Origin: Leptospira sp.
GTDB taxonomy: Bacteria; Spirochaetota; Leptospiria; Leptospirales; Leptospiraceae
Reading direction: 5' to 3'
Length of the DNA stretch: 64,000 bases
NCBI GenBank assembly: GCA_002786225.1
Contig: PEQN01000012.1
Span: 1 to 64,000 of the forward strand
A program made the translations under genes and the position numbers. Below the pieces are notes generated by a model. The model did no database searches. It saw only the letters and a list, made by a program, of their open reading frames with translations, and had not been told where the DNA came from. Shown here in pieces: positions 47,186 through 55,443 of this stretch (the stretch's first letter is position 1; every line of letters starts with the position of its first letter).

Positions 47186-48661
47186 ATTCCTTACAAACCT
47201 ATAACAGACTCTAGTGATGGCTTAGTAAATTACCGTCATTCTGAGTCTGAACTCTGGATCCACTCCAAAAAGAATCCAGCACAAGAAGCCTCAAGACAAA
47301 TCTCCGAAATCCCCCCAAACTCTCTAGCAATCCTAGCTGTCCTCGGCAATGGAGCCTTATTCTTTTTGGAATCTTTTGCGGAAAGCGTGAATACAAACCC
47401 TAGCAGATTTCCGAAGTTAAAATCCATTTATTACTTAGAACCTATTTCAGAAATTGCCAATGATACTTTATTCCGAGTTAAACTACAAGCTATCCAAGAG
47501 CAATTTAGCAAAAATGGTATTGAATTGTATCTTTATTCCTCGGAAGAAGATTTATCAGTGATTCTAAAAGAAGCAATTCAGAACAATTCGAATCTGTTAG
47601 CTGATCTCAAAAGTTCCTTAGCTTTCTATTGCCATCCATTTTACAAAAGACAATTTCCTGAACTTTGCCAAAGACTTGAACAATTTGTCCAAGATCTAAG
47701 TTCAAACTCCAAGACTCATTCGATTGGTGTAAATGCCAAAACGATAGAACATTTTGCACATACATGGACATCTCATTACTTCCAAAATCTGCTAGAACTA
47801 AGTACGATTCGTATCCTTAAACCGAATCAATTCTTTGGAAAGCTTCCAGCAATTTTTGTTGGAGCTTCTTCTTTATTGGAGAACCAATGGAAATGGATTC
47901 TTGATAATAGGGATTATATTTTTATATTCTCGTCCGACACAGCTCTGAGAACTCTTCTTCTCTTGGGTATCATTCCGGATTCAGTTGTAAGTGTAGATTC
48001 AGGAAGGGGAACACATTTTCATCTCATGGAGGAAATACCACTATCTGTAAATGTTTTCACATGGTTAGGTGGTTCTCGTATCCAAATCAAGAACCAGGAA
48101 AATCTCTTTCTCTTTCTTACCAATCATCCTCTTGACCAATGGCTAGCGCAAATAAATCATATTCCTGATTCATGGATCATTGACAATCCTAGTAGAAATA
48201 TAGCTGGGATGTGCATTCGTCTTGCAAAATACCTAGGATTCGAAACTATCTTTCTTGCCGGTTTTGAACTTAAATCCCAAATGGATAAAACTCATGTTAG
48301 AGGAACAGGATATGAATCTTATGCTCTGCCTCTGCTCCATAGAAAGAAAACTCTAGCTTCTTTCTATCCAAGAAAGGTTTATGGAAAGAATTTTTCACAA
48401 AAGAATTCAGGTTCTCTACAAGTGATACAAAATACGAAAGATATAAATGTAATAATTTTGAAGGAATCACTTCCCGAGTTGTATCCTCTGGATAAATATT
48501 CAGAAAAAAATCAATTCACTAGATCAAACAAAAACCAATTGCAATTCCAAGAACTCAATCCACCTACCTCTCTGTATTTAAATTCTATTGCAGGCAAAGA
48601 AATTTCTGGAATCAGCAACAAAGTTGTAAAAAGGTACCAATCTCTATTCTTAACAAAATAA
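47186..48661 (+). CDS. DUF115 (MAF/6-hydroxymethylpterin-like) family protein, non-AUG start
   Basis: Family marks are clear from residue 60 on: the glycosyltransferase-like core FVGASSLLENQWKWILDNRD, SVVSVDSGRGTHFHL and the downstream GFELKSQMDKTHVRG. Such proteins modify flagellin or make cell-surface carbohydrate. The open frame before the first TTG (47366) is plainly coding: YKPITDSSDGLVNYRHSES and WIHSKKNPAQEASRQI are typical DUF115 N-terminal text. Yet between the upstream TAG (47180-47182) and 47366 there is no ATG, GTG or TTG. I start at ATT 47186, nine or ten bases after GAGGA, as one choice. The alternative is readthrough of the TAG from the omega-like gene. See findings. Confidence 0.72.
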   Translation: MPYKPITDSSDGLVNYRHSESELWIHSKKNPAQEASRQISEIPPNSLAILAVLGNGALFFLESFAESVNTNPSRFPKLKSIYYLEPISEIANDTLFRVKLQAIQEQFSKNGIELYLYSSEEDLSVILKEAIQNNSNLLADLKSSLAFYCHPFYKRQFPELCQRLEQFVQDLSSNSKTHSIGVNAKTIEHFAHTWTSHYFQNLLELSTIRILKPNQFFGKLPAIFVGASSLLENQWKWILDNRDYIFIFSSDTALRTLLLLGIIPDSVVSVDSGRGTHFHLMEEIPLSVNVFTWLGGSRIQIKNQENLFLFLTNHPLDQWLAQINHIPDSWIIDNPSRNIAGMCIRLAKYLGFETIFLAGFELKSQMDKTHVRGTGYESYALPLLHRKKTLASFYPRKVYGKNFSQKNSGSLQVIQNTKDINVIILKESLPELYPLDKYSEKNQFTRSNKNQLQFQELNPPTSLYLNSIAGKEISGISNKVVKRYQSLFLTK

Positions 48662-48713
48662 GAATGTAAATTTCCCTATTGCAACTAGGATACTTTGGAT
48701 GTTTTTCTATTCC

Positions 48714-48741
48714 AAAATCGCATCGCTATTTCGCGATTTTT
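48714..48741 (+). terminator. Rho-independent terminator after the DUF115 gene
   Basis: An 8-bp perfect stem (AAAATCGC / GCGATTTT) with an 11-base loop is followed by a T run (48737-48741), 53 bases past the DUF115 stop. A small hydrophobic open frame spans it and is probably not a gene. Confidence 0.6.
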
Positions 48742-48943
48742 CGCTTCTTCTTCTCTGGATCTTTCTCTTTCCACTGCTAGAAGGATTTCTTCTACTCTTC
48801 TCTGCATCATTTCTCGCAATTCATCGTGGTTCACCATATTCGTTTTCTCCTATACCAAAAGAATACGATAGCACCCAGACAAAATTGCTTTGATTTCAAA
48901 AAAATATTTGCAAGCTAAAACATTTCATTTATTTTGAAGGTAA

Positions 48944-50452
48944 GTGAATACTAAAATCAACTCAGAAGAAGTCCTTAAGCAGCTCCAATCGGGCGAAGAT
49001 GTAACGATTAAATACCAATTTGTTTCGGAAAGCATAACCCAAGAGGTCTATGCTATGCTCATTCATATTTTAGGTGAAATTGATAAATTATACCTTGTTG
49101 AAGTTGTATACACTGTCATCAAGGAAGCCTTAATGAATGCTACCAAGGCGAACGCTAAGCGACAATACTTCCTTTCGAAAAACTTAGATATTACCAATCC
49201 TACTCAATATTTCCAAGGTATGAATGGTTTTCGAGAAGAAATTATCATGAAGTGGAACGACCAAGAGGACAATCTCACCGGTTCCAAGTATTTCATAGCC
49301 CTAAGAATGAGAATTAAAAACAAGGAAATGATGATTCTTGTTGAAAACAATGCTCCACTGCTCCCTGAAGAACAAGAACGAATTCAGAAACGTATCGATT
49401 CTGCAAAAATATACAATGATCTTGCTGAAGCATTTATGGATATGGGAGATACTCAGGAAAGTGCTGGACTTGGAATTATACTAAGCCAGTTACTACTTAA
49501 AAATTCTGGAATCGGTCAGGAAAAATTTAAAATTACTAGCACAGCCAAAGAAACACGTGTTAGCTTGTTGATTCCTGAAAACACAGTTCCCCTAGAAATC
49601 TCCAACAAAATTAAGACTAAAATCCTCAATGAGATGGATGGTCTACCTCCTCTTCCTCAATCTCTTACTAAAATTATCAATCTTTGCAACAACCCCGACT
49701 CTGATTTGAATGTGATAGCTTCTGAAATTGAGAAAAATCCAGCCTTATCAGCAGACATTTTGAAACTATCAAACTCAGCGGGTTTTATGAGCAGAAGTAG
49801 AGTTAATACAATTCTGCAAGCTGTAAAAGTCGTCGGTTTAAAGAACATACGTAACCTACTTTATGTAACTGGAGTTAGAAAAGTTATGGAAGGTCAATAC
49901 GGTAAGATCCAAGAAGTTTGGGATCATTCCAATAGAGCTTCCTATTATGCTCGTTATATTTCCAATGAATCAGGACGACTCAAGATAGGTGATATAGTTG
50001 CAGTAGGAGGACTTCTTCATGATCTAGGAAAATTATTGCTTCTTTCTATTGAAAAGAATCTTTTTAATAAATTAATTGCCTACCAAAAAGGTAAAGAAAT
50101 GAATAATTCCACCCTACTTGAAGAAATCTCCCTAGGAATCAGTCACGCATCACTAGGTGCTCAATTAGCTAAGAAGTGGGATTTTCCAGAAGACTTAATA
50201 ACAATTATAGATTTCCACCACAAACCCTTTGTTACACCAGAACCTTATAAAGAAATTGTGGAATTGGTGTATATTGCAAATATGATGGCTGATGTCCAAG
50301 ATGCTAAGCGTGGATATTTTACTATTGATCCTGGTCTATTAAAGAAATTTACAAATATAGATTCCTTAGAAAGTTTCCAAGCTTATCTTGATCGTGTAGA
50401 AAAAGGCTACCAACACAGTATCAATGAAGAAAAGCAACTTTCTGGTTCATGA
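48944..50452 (+). CDS. GHKL-like plus HDOD signalling protein, 502 aa
   Basis: The N-terminal part (about residues 1-215) resembles a GHKL ATPase: the N-box-like KEALMNATKANAKR and a late SAGLGIILSQLLLK. An HDOD domain follows at about 225-430: LPPLPQSLTKIINLC, EIEKNPALSADILKLSNSAG and GGLLHDLGKLLLLS. HDOD proteins act in second-messenger and stress signalling without a classical HD phosphohydrolase metal site, but here HDLGK is present, so catalysis remains possible. The start is GTG (48944) with AAGG three bases upstream. An ABC ATPase gene overlaps its 3' end by four bases. Confidence 0.8.
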   Translation: MNTKINSEEVLKQLQSGEDVTIKYQFVSESITQEVYAMLIHILGEIDKLYLVEVVYTVIKEALMNATKANAKRQYFLSKNLDITNPTQYFQGMNGFREEIIMKWNDQEDNLTGSKYFIALRMRIKNKEMMILVENNAPLLPEEQERIQKRIDSAKIYNDLAEAFMDMGDTQESAGLGIILSQLLLKNSGIGQEKFKITSTAKETRVSLLIPENTVPLEISNKIKTKILNEMDGLPPLPQSLTKIINLCNNPDSDLNVIASEIEKNPALSADILKLSNSAGFMSRSRVNTILQAVKVVGLKNIRNLLYVTGVRKVMEGQYGKIQEVWDHSNRASYYARYISNESGRLKIGDIVAVGGLLHDLGKLLLLSIEKNLFNKLIAYQKGKEMNNSTLLEEISLGISHASLGAQLAKKWDFPEDLITIIDFHHKPFVTPEPYKEIVELVYIANMMADVQDAKRGYFTIDPGLLKKFTNIDSLESFQAYLDRVEKGYQHSINEEKQLSGS

Positions 50453-51219
50453 TTCAGATTCAAAATCTTTCATACTTAAGAAACGATGAATCCATACTTA
50501 ATCAAATCAATTTAGAAATTCTTCCCGGACAGCATTGGATTATTCTTGGAAGAAACGGTGCTGGCAAAACAACTCTCATCAATTTGTTATACGGTTACAT
50601 CTGGCCAAGCTCGGGTAAGATCACTGTTTTCGGAACGGAATATGGCACAGAACCTCTACGCCCCATTCAAGAACAAATTGGTATTTTACAATCCAACCAA
50701 CAGAGCAATCTACTCCAAAGAAATCTCACAACATTGGAAATACTCATCTCAGGCTTGCATTCCAATTTAGGAATTTATAGAGAGATTACAGACAAAGATA
50801 TAGCGACCGCCGAGACTCTTTTAGAGCAGAATGAACTTAGCCATCTTAAGGATAGAAATTTTCAAATACTGTCCAGTGGAGAAAAATCCAAAATTCTATT
50901 GCTAAGATCCATCATTCGCAAACCTAAAGTATTGATACTCGATGAGCCAACGTCTTCCTTGGATATAAAAGCATGTTATGAATTCTTTCAGTTACTAGAG
51001 AAAATTATTGTAAAGCAAAATATAACATGCGTTCAAATTGTTCATAGACTAGAAGATATACCCAAGTATTTTACTCATATTGCCATGATGAAAAAGGGAG
51101 AAATTCTCTATTCAGGAAAGATAGATTCTACATTGAATCTGCAAAATCTATCTAATCTTTATGATTTACCTCAAGATTGGTTTCAATCTTTCCAAGTATT
51201 TAATTCTTCGATGCCTTGA
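50449..51219 (+). CDS. Orphan ABC-transporter ATP-binding protein, 256 aa
   Basis: A complete nucleotide-binding domain: Walker A GRNGAGKTTLINLLYG (about residues 36-51), signature SSGEKSKILLLRS (about 144-156) and Walker B VLILDEPTSSLD (about 162-173). It has no membrane domain and no transporter gene is adjacent, so it may act with a distant permease or as a translation/DNA-repair type ABC protein. It overlaps the HDOD gene (ATGA) and so shares its message. The LLQRNLTTLEILISGL region resembles ABC proteins of molybdate/metal-ion systems, but this is not decisive. Confidence 0.85.
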   Translation: MIQIQNLSYLRNDESILNQINLEILPGQHWIILGRNGAGKTTLINLLYGYIWPSSGKITVFGTEYGTEPLRPIQEQIGILQSNQQSNLLQRNLTTLEILISGLHSNLGIYREITDKDIATAETLLEQNELSHLKDRNFQILSSGEKSKILLLRSIIRKPKVLILDEPTSSLDIKACYEFFQLLEKIIVKQNITCVQIVHRLEDIPKYFTHIAMMKKGEILYSGKIDSTLNLQNLSNLYDLPQDWFQSFQVFNSSMP

Positions 51220-51243
51220 AGAAGTTAGTAAGTAAGCTGCTAG

Positions 51244-51654
51244 CTGCTAATAACTGCCAGATCAAACCACCTGAAAGCCGCACTTATTGAGACCGGAACC
51301 TTTGAAGACGAGGACTTTCTATCTTCTGGGATAAGTAGAATGACAAGTGCTTTCTATGACTTTGAGTCACCACCTACACCACAGTAAGCGATCCGACAAA
51401 AAGATATAAAATTGGAAATCATTCCTTTTCATACAATTCGCTTTGCTCTGAGCCAGAATCCGTTTTTCTATTTTCAAAATATATCTAGTTATTTTCCTCA
51501 CCTTACATCTCTTAGTGAATTTATTGAAGATAAAGGATATCTTGCTGGACTAGAAATCACTTTTCTAGGAACTAAAGAACGTTTGGATTCTATAACATCC
51601 TCTGACATCCTCCGAGCATTGAACGAGCTATTGCAGTCCATTTTACAATTATGA
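51244..51654 (+). pseudogene. Remnant of a type III restriction enzyme-like C-terminus
   Basis: One reading frame is protein-like from 51244 to a TAA at 51385-51387 (GTFEDEDFLSSGISRMTSAFY is split here: GTFEDEDFLSSG then ISRMTSAFYDFES), and continues in the same frame from 51388 to a stop at 51652-51654 (IRFALSQNPFFYFQNISSYF, then GLEITFLGTKERLDSI). The whole lacks a start region and any catalytic motif. The RFALSQNPFF...NISSYFPHLTSLSEFI pattern reminds me of the C-termini of type III restriction (Res) helicase-nucleases, recalled and not searched. I read it as the decayed 3' end of a lost gene. A short frame starting TTG 51412 may still be open but has no good ribosome site. Confidence 0.45.
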
Positions 51655-51874
51655 GAATGAAAACGAATTCATGAAAAACTTTCGAGGTATATTCAGTCCT
51701 AATTCTTTTAACTAATCTAAAAATTCTTATTGCTAGTATTTTGATAAATTATTCATTAGTTTCATATGTTTACCGCATTTTTACCCATTGCCTAATTCCG
51801 TTGGTTTCTTGGCATCTTTCGATTTGAACTGTTAAATTTTAGAAATAAGCGGCAAGCACTAGCAGTTCCAATCC

Positions 51875-52096
51875 ATGGATTCAACAAGAAATCAACCTTC
51901 CTATCTTCAGATGCCAATTTCAATCTGGGTTCGCAAGGAAGAATGGGCAATTTTACATCGATGCAAAGGATGCGGTATCATTCATTCGAATCGGATTGCC
52001 TCCGATGACAACGAAATTATCTTGATATCTATAGCCACTCAAGCAACTGCTAGACCTTCTTTCTTTTTATATGAGGATAGAAACATAGATGATTGA
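51875..52096 (+). pseudogene. Truncated RNHCP-domain protein
   Basis: The 73-codon frame keeps the end of an RNHCP zinc-ribbon protein: PISIWVRKEEWAILHRCKGC followed by GIIHSNRIASDDNE, matching the family's C-terminal CxxCG and NRIxxDDN block. The front part, with the first CxxC and the RNHCP motif itself, is missing; only a RNQPSYLQM stub precedes the kept part. The protein is therefore an N-terminally deleted copy that could bind at most part of its zinc. It lies 220 bases after another gene remnant and nothing in between looks like a gene. Confidence 0.65.
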
Positions 52097-52190
52097 TTCT
52101 AAATTTTTACTTTTTATATTTTCTAAATGGAAACCTTTTGTTGGTATTCTCGAAAGATCAGGTGTATGGAATTGAATAAAGGATTGAATC

Positions 52191-52658
52191 ATGGAAATTA
52201 AAATTCTAAAAAAAGAAGATGTGAATCAATTGCAAGAACTCAACCGACTCTTTGCAGAAGCCTTTGATGATGATGAAAATTATCAGAAATTTCCACCTAG
52301 CGATAGTTATTTAATTAATTTGTTATCTAAAGAAAATTTTCTATGTCTTGTTGCTCTTGATAAATTAGAGAATCAAACTCATAGAGAAATTCTTGTAGGT
52401 GGACTTGTTGCCTATGTTCTTGAAAAATTCGAACAAGAAAGAAAAGAAATCTACATTTATGACCTTGCTGTAGATGAGAAATATCGTCGTAAAGGAATTG
52501 CAAGAGGATTAATCATCGCACTTCAGAAAAAAGCAAAAGAGTTAGGTGCTTATGTAATCTATGTTCAAGCTGATTACGGAGATGATCCAGCTATACAACT
52601 CTATAATTCTATGGGTTCAAAAGAAGAAGTTCTTCATTTTGATATTGAGGTGGAATGA
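52191..52658 (+). CDS. AAC(3)-I-like aminoglycoside N-acetyltransferase, 155 aa
   Basis: This GNAT acetyltransferase closely resembles aminoglycoside 3-N-acetyltransferase type I: the family's EIYIYDLAVDEKYRRKGIAR (residues about 90-109), with the acetyl-CoA loop RRKGIA, then LGAYVIYVQADYGDDPAI (about 122-140) and EEVLHFDIEVE at the end, all in place. The enzyme would acetylate gentamicin-like drugs with acetyl-CoA, though close relatives may have other small-amine substrates. Nothing nearby marks a mobile element. A VOC protein and an AraC/GyrI regulator follow on the same strand. Confidence 0.85.
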   Translation: MEIKILKKEDVNQLQELNRLFAEAFDDDENYQKFPPSDSYLINLLSKENFLCLVALDKLENQTHREILVGGLVAYVLEKFEQERKEIYIYDLAVDEKYRRKGIARGLIIALQKKAKELGAYVIYVQADYGDDPAIQLYNSMGSKEEVLHFDIEVE

Positions 52659-52768
52659 TATTTTTAGGATAAAGATTTATTTATAAAAAAATGTATCTCT
52701 TTGAAAAAATCGCAAAAATGATCCAATTTTCTTTATGATTTATGATACAAATGATTTAGGAGAAAGAA

Positions 52769-53158
52769 ATGAAATTCAAAAGCATACAAAAAGGGATAAT
52801 TACAAATCGATTGAAAGAATCTAAAGACTTTTATTTAAAGTTCTTAGGTTTTCAAGTAAAGGTTGAGATGGACTGGTTTCTACTCTTGCATCTACCTGAG
52901 AACCCAGATTATGAAATTGCTTTCATGCTTCCTAATTTAGATTTAGTTCGAAAACCTTATTTCCAGAAGCCATATGCAGGACAAGGTGTTTGGTTGATTT
53001 TAGAAACTTCTAATGTTCATGAAACTTATGAAGCCTTGAAACTATCGAAGGCTCCGATTGATCTGGAACTTACCGAAGAGGATTGGGGTGATATTCATTT
53101 TACATTGATTGATCCAAATGGAATTGGTATCGATATTGTCCAACATAGACTTGAGTGA
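52769..53158 (+). CDS. VOC-fold protein (glyoxalase/bleomycin-resistance type), 129 aa
   Basis: A single VOC (vicinal oxygen chelate) protein with two beta-alpha-beta-beta-beta units: ITNRLKESKDFYLKFLGFQV opens the first and VHETYEALKLSKAPIDLE with IHFTLIDPNGIGIDIVQ the second. It is built for binding a metal or a drug-like ligand; the exact metal residues are not assured. The ATG has AGGAG upstream (52760-52764). A role in resistance by sequestration is possible, in line with the neighbouring acetyltransferase, but unproven. Confidence 0.82.
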   Translation: MKFKSIQKGIITNRLKESKDFYLKFLGFQVKVEMDWFLLLHLPENPDYEIAFMLPNLDLVRKPYFQKPYAGQGVWLILETSNVHETYEALKLSKAPIDLELTEEDWGDIHFTLIDPNGIGIDIVQHRLE

Positions 53159-53236
53159 GACTTTTTTTGAAGTATTAATTTTTAAAACTATAGAGTTAAC
53201 ATTTGACATTTCTTATCTATATGCTATGCCTAGGGT

Positions 53237-54139
53237 ATGGATAAGAAAAAGGAAATTTCTTTATATCCTGTTTGGAGCCATATAGAAGAGTTTTTGGATG
53301 AAAAAATTGGTCTCAACCAACTTGCATTTTTCTCAAACTACTCACCTTGGCATTTCCATAGAATTTTTTCAAATTTTCATGGCGAAACTCTTGGAGATTA
53401 TATCAAAAGACTAAGATTAGAAAAATCTGCATACGCCTTAAAAAGCACCAATTTTCCTATTCTAGAAATTGCAATTGAAACAGGTTATGCTTCCAATGAA
53501 GCTTATACTAAGTCGTTCAAGAAGCAATTTGGCAAAACTCCTCTTCAGTATAGAAAAACATACTCTAAGTGGAAAAGTTTGGAGAGCAATTTAGAGTTTC
53601 CACCTTCTTTGAAACCTGATGAAATATTTATTCAAGAAATTTCTGATTTCTCTATAGCTTATGTTAGAAGATTTGGAAGCTATGAGAATTTTCCAGGGTT
53701 AATTGAAGGGGAAGAAACGAAAATTCTAAATCAATTCATTCAAGATGTTCAATCTGAACCTAACAATCATAAATGGATTGGAATATCTCAAGATGACCCC
53801 CAAATAACCAAATCTGATTTAATACGTTTTGATCTAGGCATAACTATAGGTAATTTGAGATTAACTAAAATTCCCAAGAGTCTTGGAATTCAAAAAGTGA
53901 GTGGTGGAAAATATCTCATTTTCCGAAATAGAGGAGATTATTCACTTCTGCCCGAAGTTTATGATTGGATCTTAAATAGGTATATTCCTAACAAATTTCA
54001 ATTGCGTAACCTGCCCCCTTTTGAAATTTATACAAATCCCTTTGAATCTTGTATGAAGAAGAGAATCACAGACTTATATTTTCCGATTCATTCTCTTTCA
54101 AACTATAAAAGAAAATCAATTAACCCAAAAGCCAACTAA
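53237..54139 (+). CDS. AraC-family regulator with GyrI-like ligand domain, 300 aa
   Basis: Two AraC-type helix-turn-helices occupy about residues 10-110 (LNQLAFFSNYSPWHFHRIFS and ILEIAIETGYASNEAYTKSF). A GyrI/SbmC-like small-molecule-binding domain follows at about 125-285 (IAYVRRFGSYENFPGLIEGE). This is the Rob/multidrug-regulator arrangement, in which ligand binding turns on resistance or stress genes. It sits next to the acetyltransferase and VOC genes and may regulate them. No operator was found. The ATG at 53237 has a weak upstream site. Confidence 0.86.
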   Translation: MDKKKEISLYPVWSHIEEFLDEKIGLNQLAFFSNYSPWHFHRIFSNFHGETLGDYIKRLRLEKSAYALKSTNFPILEIAIETGYASNEAYTKSFKKQFGKTPLQYRKTYSKWKSLESNLEFPPSLKPDEIFIQEISDFSIAYVRRFGSYENFPGLIEGEETKILNQFIQDVQSEPNNHKWIGISQDDPQITKSDLIRFDLGITIGNLRLTKIPKSLGIQKVSGGKYLIFRNRGDYSLLPEVYDWILNRYIPNKFQLRNLPPFEIYTNPFESCMKKRITDLYFPIHSLSNYKRKSINPKAN

Positions 54140-54150
54140 TTTCTTAATAT

Positions 54151-55359
54151 ATGAATTCAATTGAATTAATTCCCCTTCTAGCAATGCCTTTCACCTATGG
54201 TTTTGTAGGATGGATAACCAACTGGCTTGCATTAAAGATGACCTTTTATCCTCTAAAGTTTTGGGGAATTCCTCCCTATTTTGGATGGCAGGGAATCATT
54301 CCTCGCAAAGCTCAAAAAATGGCTATAAAAGCTGTGGAAGTGATCACTGCCAAATTAATGAATGTGGAAGATGTCTTTGCTCGCATAGATCCCAAGAAAT
54401 TTGAAAATAATTTATTTCCTCTCTTACATGATTCTATACGAGAGTCTACAGAAATTTTCGGACGGAGTATTAATTTCGAAATTTGGAATTCTCTACCGAA
54501 AATTCTTCACGAAGAAATTGAATTCAAGGTTGAAAGAGCTTCCAGAGCAACTATTCGGACAGTAATTTTGAAGTTAAGAACACAAATTAATTCCTATTTG
54601 GATGTCAAAGGTATTGTTCTTAAATGCCTGACTGGTGATAATGTAGGGTTGATAGTTGATGTTTTTCAAACTGTAGGCAAGCCTGAATTTAAGTTTATTG
54701 AAAGATCAGGTTTCTATTTTGGATTCCTGCTCGGTATGATACAATTGATTTTTTGGATGCTATATCCCCTTAGTTGGAGCATCCCATTGCAAGGAATTAT
54801 AGTGGGATTCCTTACCAATTACTTAGCTATACATATGATTTTTCGACCACTTATCCCCAAAGTCTATTTTGGAATCTTTCCCTACCAAGGCCTATTTCTT
54901 AAACGACAGAGAGAAGTTTCTTTTCAATATTCTAAAATTGTGGCAGATAAAATACTAACGCCTAATCATATTTTGCAAGATATACTTCATGGAGAAAAAT
55001 CGCATGAATTTCTTTCACTTATAGAGACAGTTGTTCATGCTCAAATTGATCGCCTAACCTTACTAGCTCAACCATTATTCTTTACCACAGGTAAAATGAA
55101 TAAATACAATCTACTAAAAAAAGAATTATCCAATCGAATGTTAGAAAGCATAATTAGCTCTCTCAAAGAAATTGAACCTTTTTTAGAAGAAGCTCTAAAT
55201 CTGGAATCTACAATGGCAGAAAAGATGTCTCAACTGCCAGCAAGGGAATTCGAAGTAATTCTTAGATCTGCCTTCCAAGAAGATGAGATGCTCTTAATTA
55301 TTGTAGGAGCTATTCTTGGGGCAGTAGTTGGCTTGGGACAATTATTTTTCCTAATATGA
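54151..55359 (+). CDS. DUF445 membrane protein, 402 aa
   Basis: An N-terminal membrane segment followed by the family block AMPFTYGFVGWITNWLALKM, a long charged helical middle (about residues 80-180), a second membrane pair at about 190-225 with SIPLQGIIVGFLTNYLAIHM, and a last hydrophobic segment at the C-terminus (about 380-400). DUF445 proteins are widespread and of unknown function. The two matching NWLALKM / NYLAIHM blocks suggest internal duplication. It follows the AraC regulator by 12 bases. Confidence 0.85.
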   Translation: MNSIELIPLLAMPFTYGFVGWITNWLALKMTFYPLKFWGIPPYFGWQGIIPRKAQKMAIKAVEVITAKLMNVEDVFARIDPKKFENNLFPLLHDSIRESTEIFGRSINFEIWNSLPKILHEEIEFKVERASRATIRTVILKLRTQINSYLDVKGIVLKCLTGDNVGLIVDVFQTVGKPEFKFIERSGFYFGFLLGMIQLIFWMLYPLSWSIPLQGIIVGFLTNYLAIHMIFRPLIPKVYFGIFPYQGLFLKRQREVSFQYSKIVADKILTPNHILQDILHGEKSHEFLSLIETVVHAQIDRLTLLAQPLFFTTGKMNKYNLLKKELSNRMLESIISSLKEIEPFLEEALNLESTMAEKMSQLPAREFEVILRSAFQEDEMLLIIVGAILGAVVGLGQLFFLI

Positions 55360-55443
55360 TCTAATATTTCTCATTGATGTAAAGAATAAAAATATGGATC
55401 AAACAACAAATAAATACTAAAAAGCTATATTTAAGATATTCCT

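Noticed and set aside
47366..48661. TTG 47366 as start of the DUF115 gene
   Set aside because: At least 50 codons before it carry family-like sequence, so the protein must begin earlier. See the finding on the missing start codon.
48699..48893. Small hydrophobic open frame of 64 codons
   Set aside because: It spans a convincing terminator hairpin at 48714-48741, so most transcripts would not cover it. Its composition is also low-complexity Leu/Phe.
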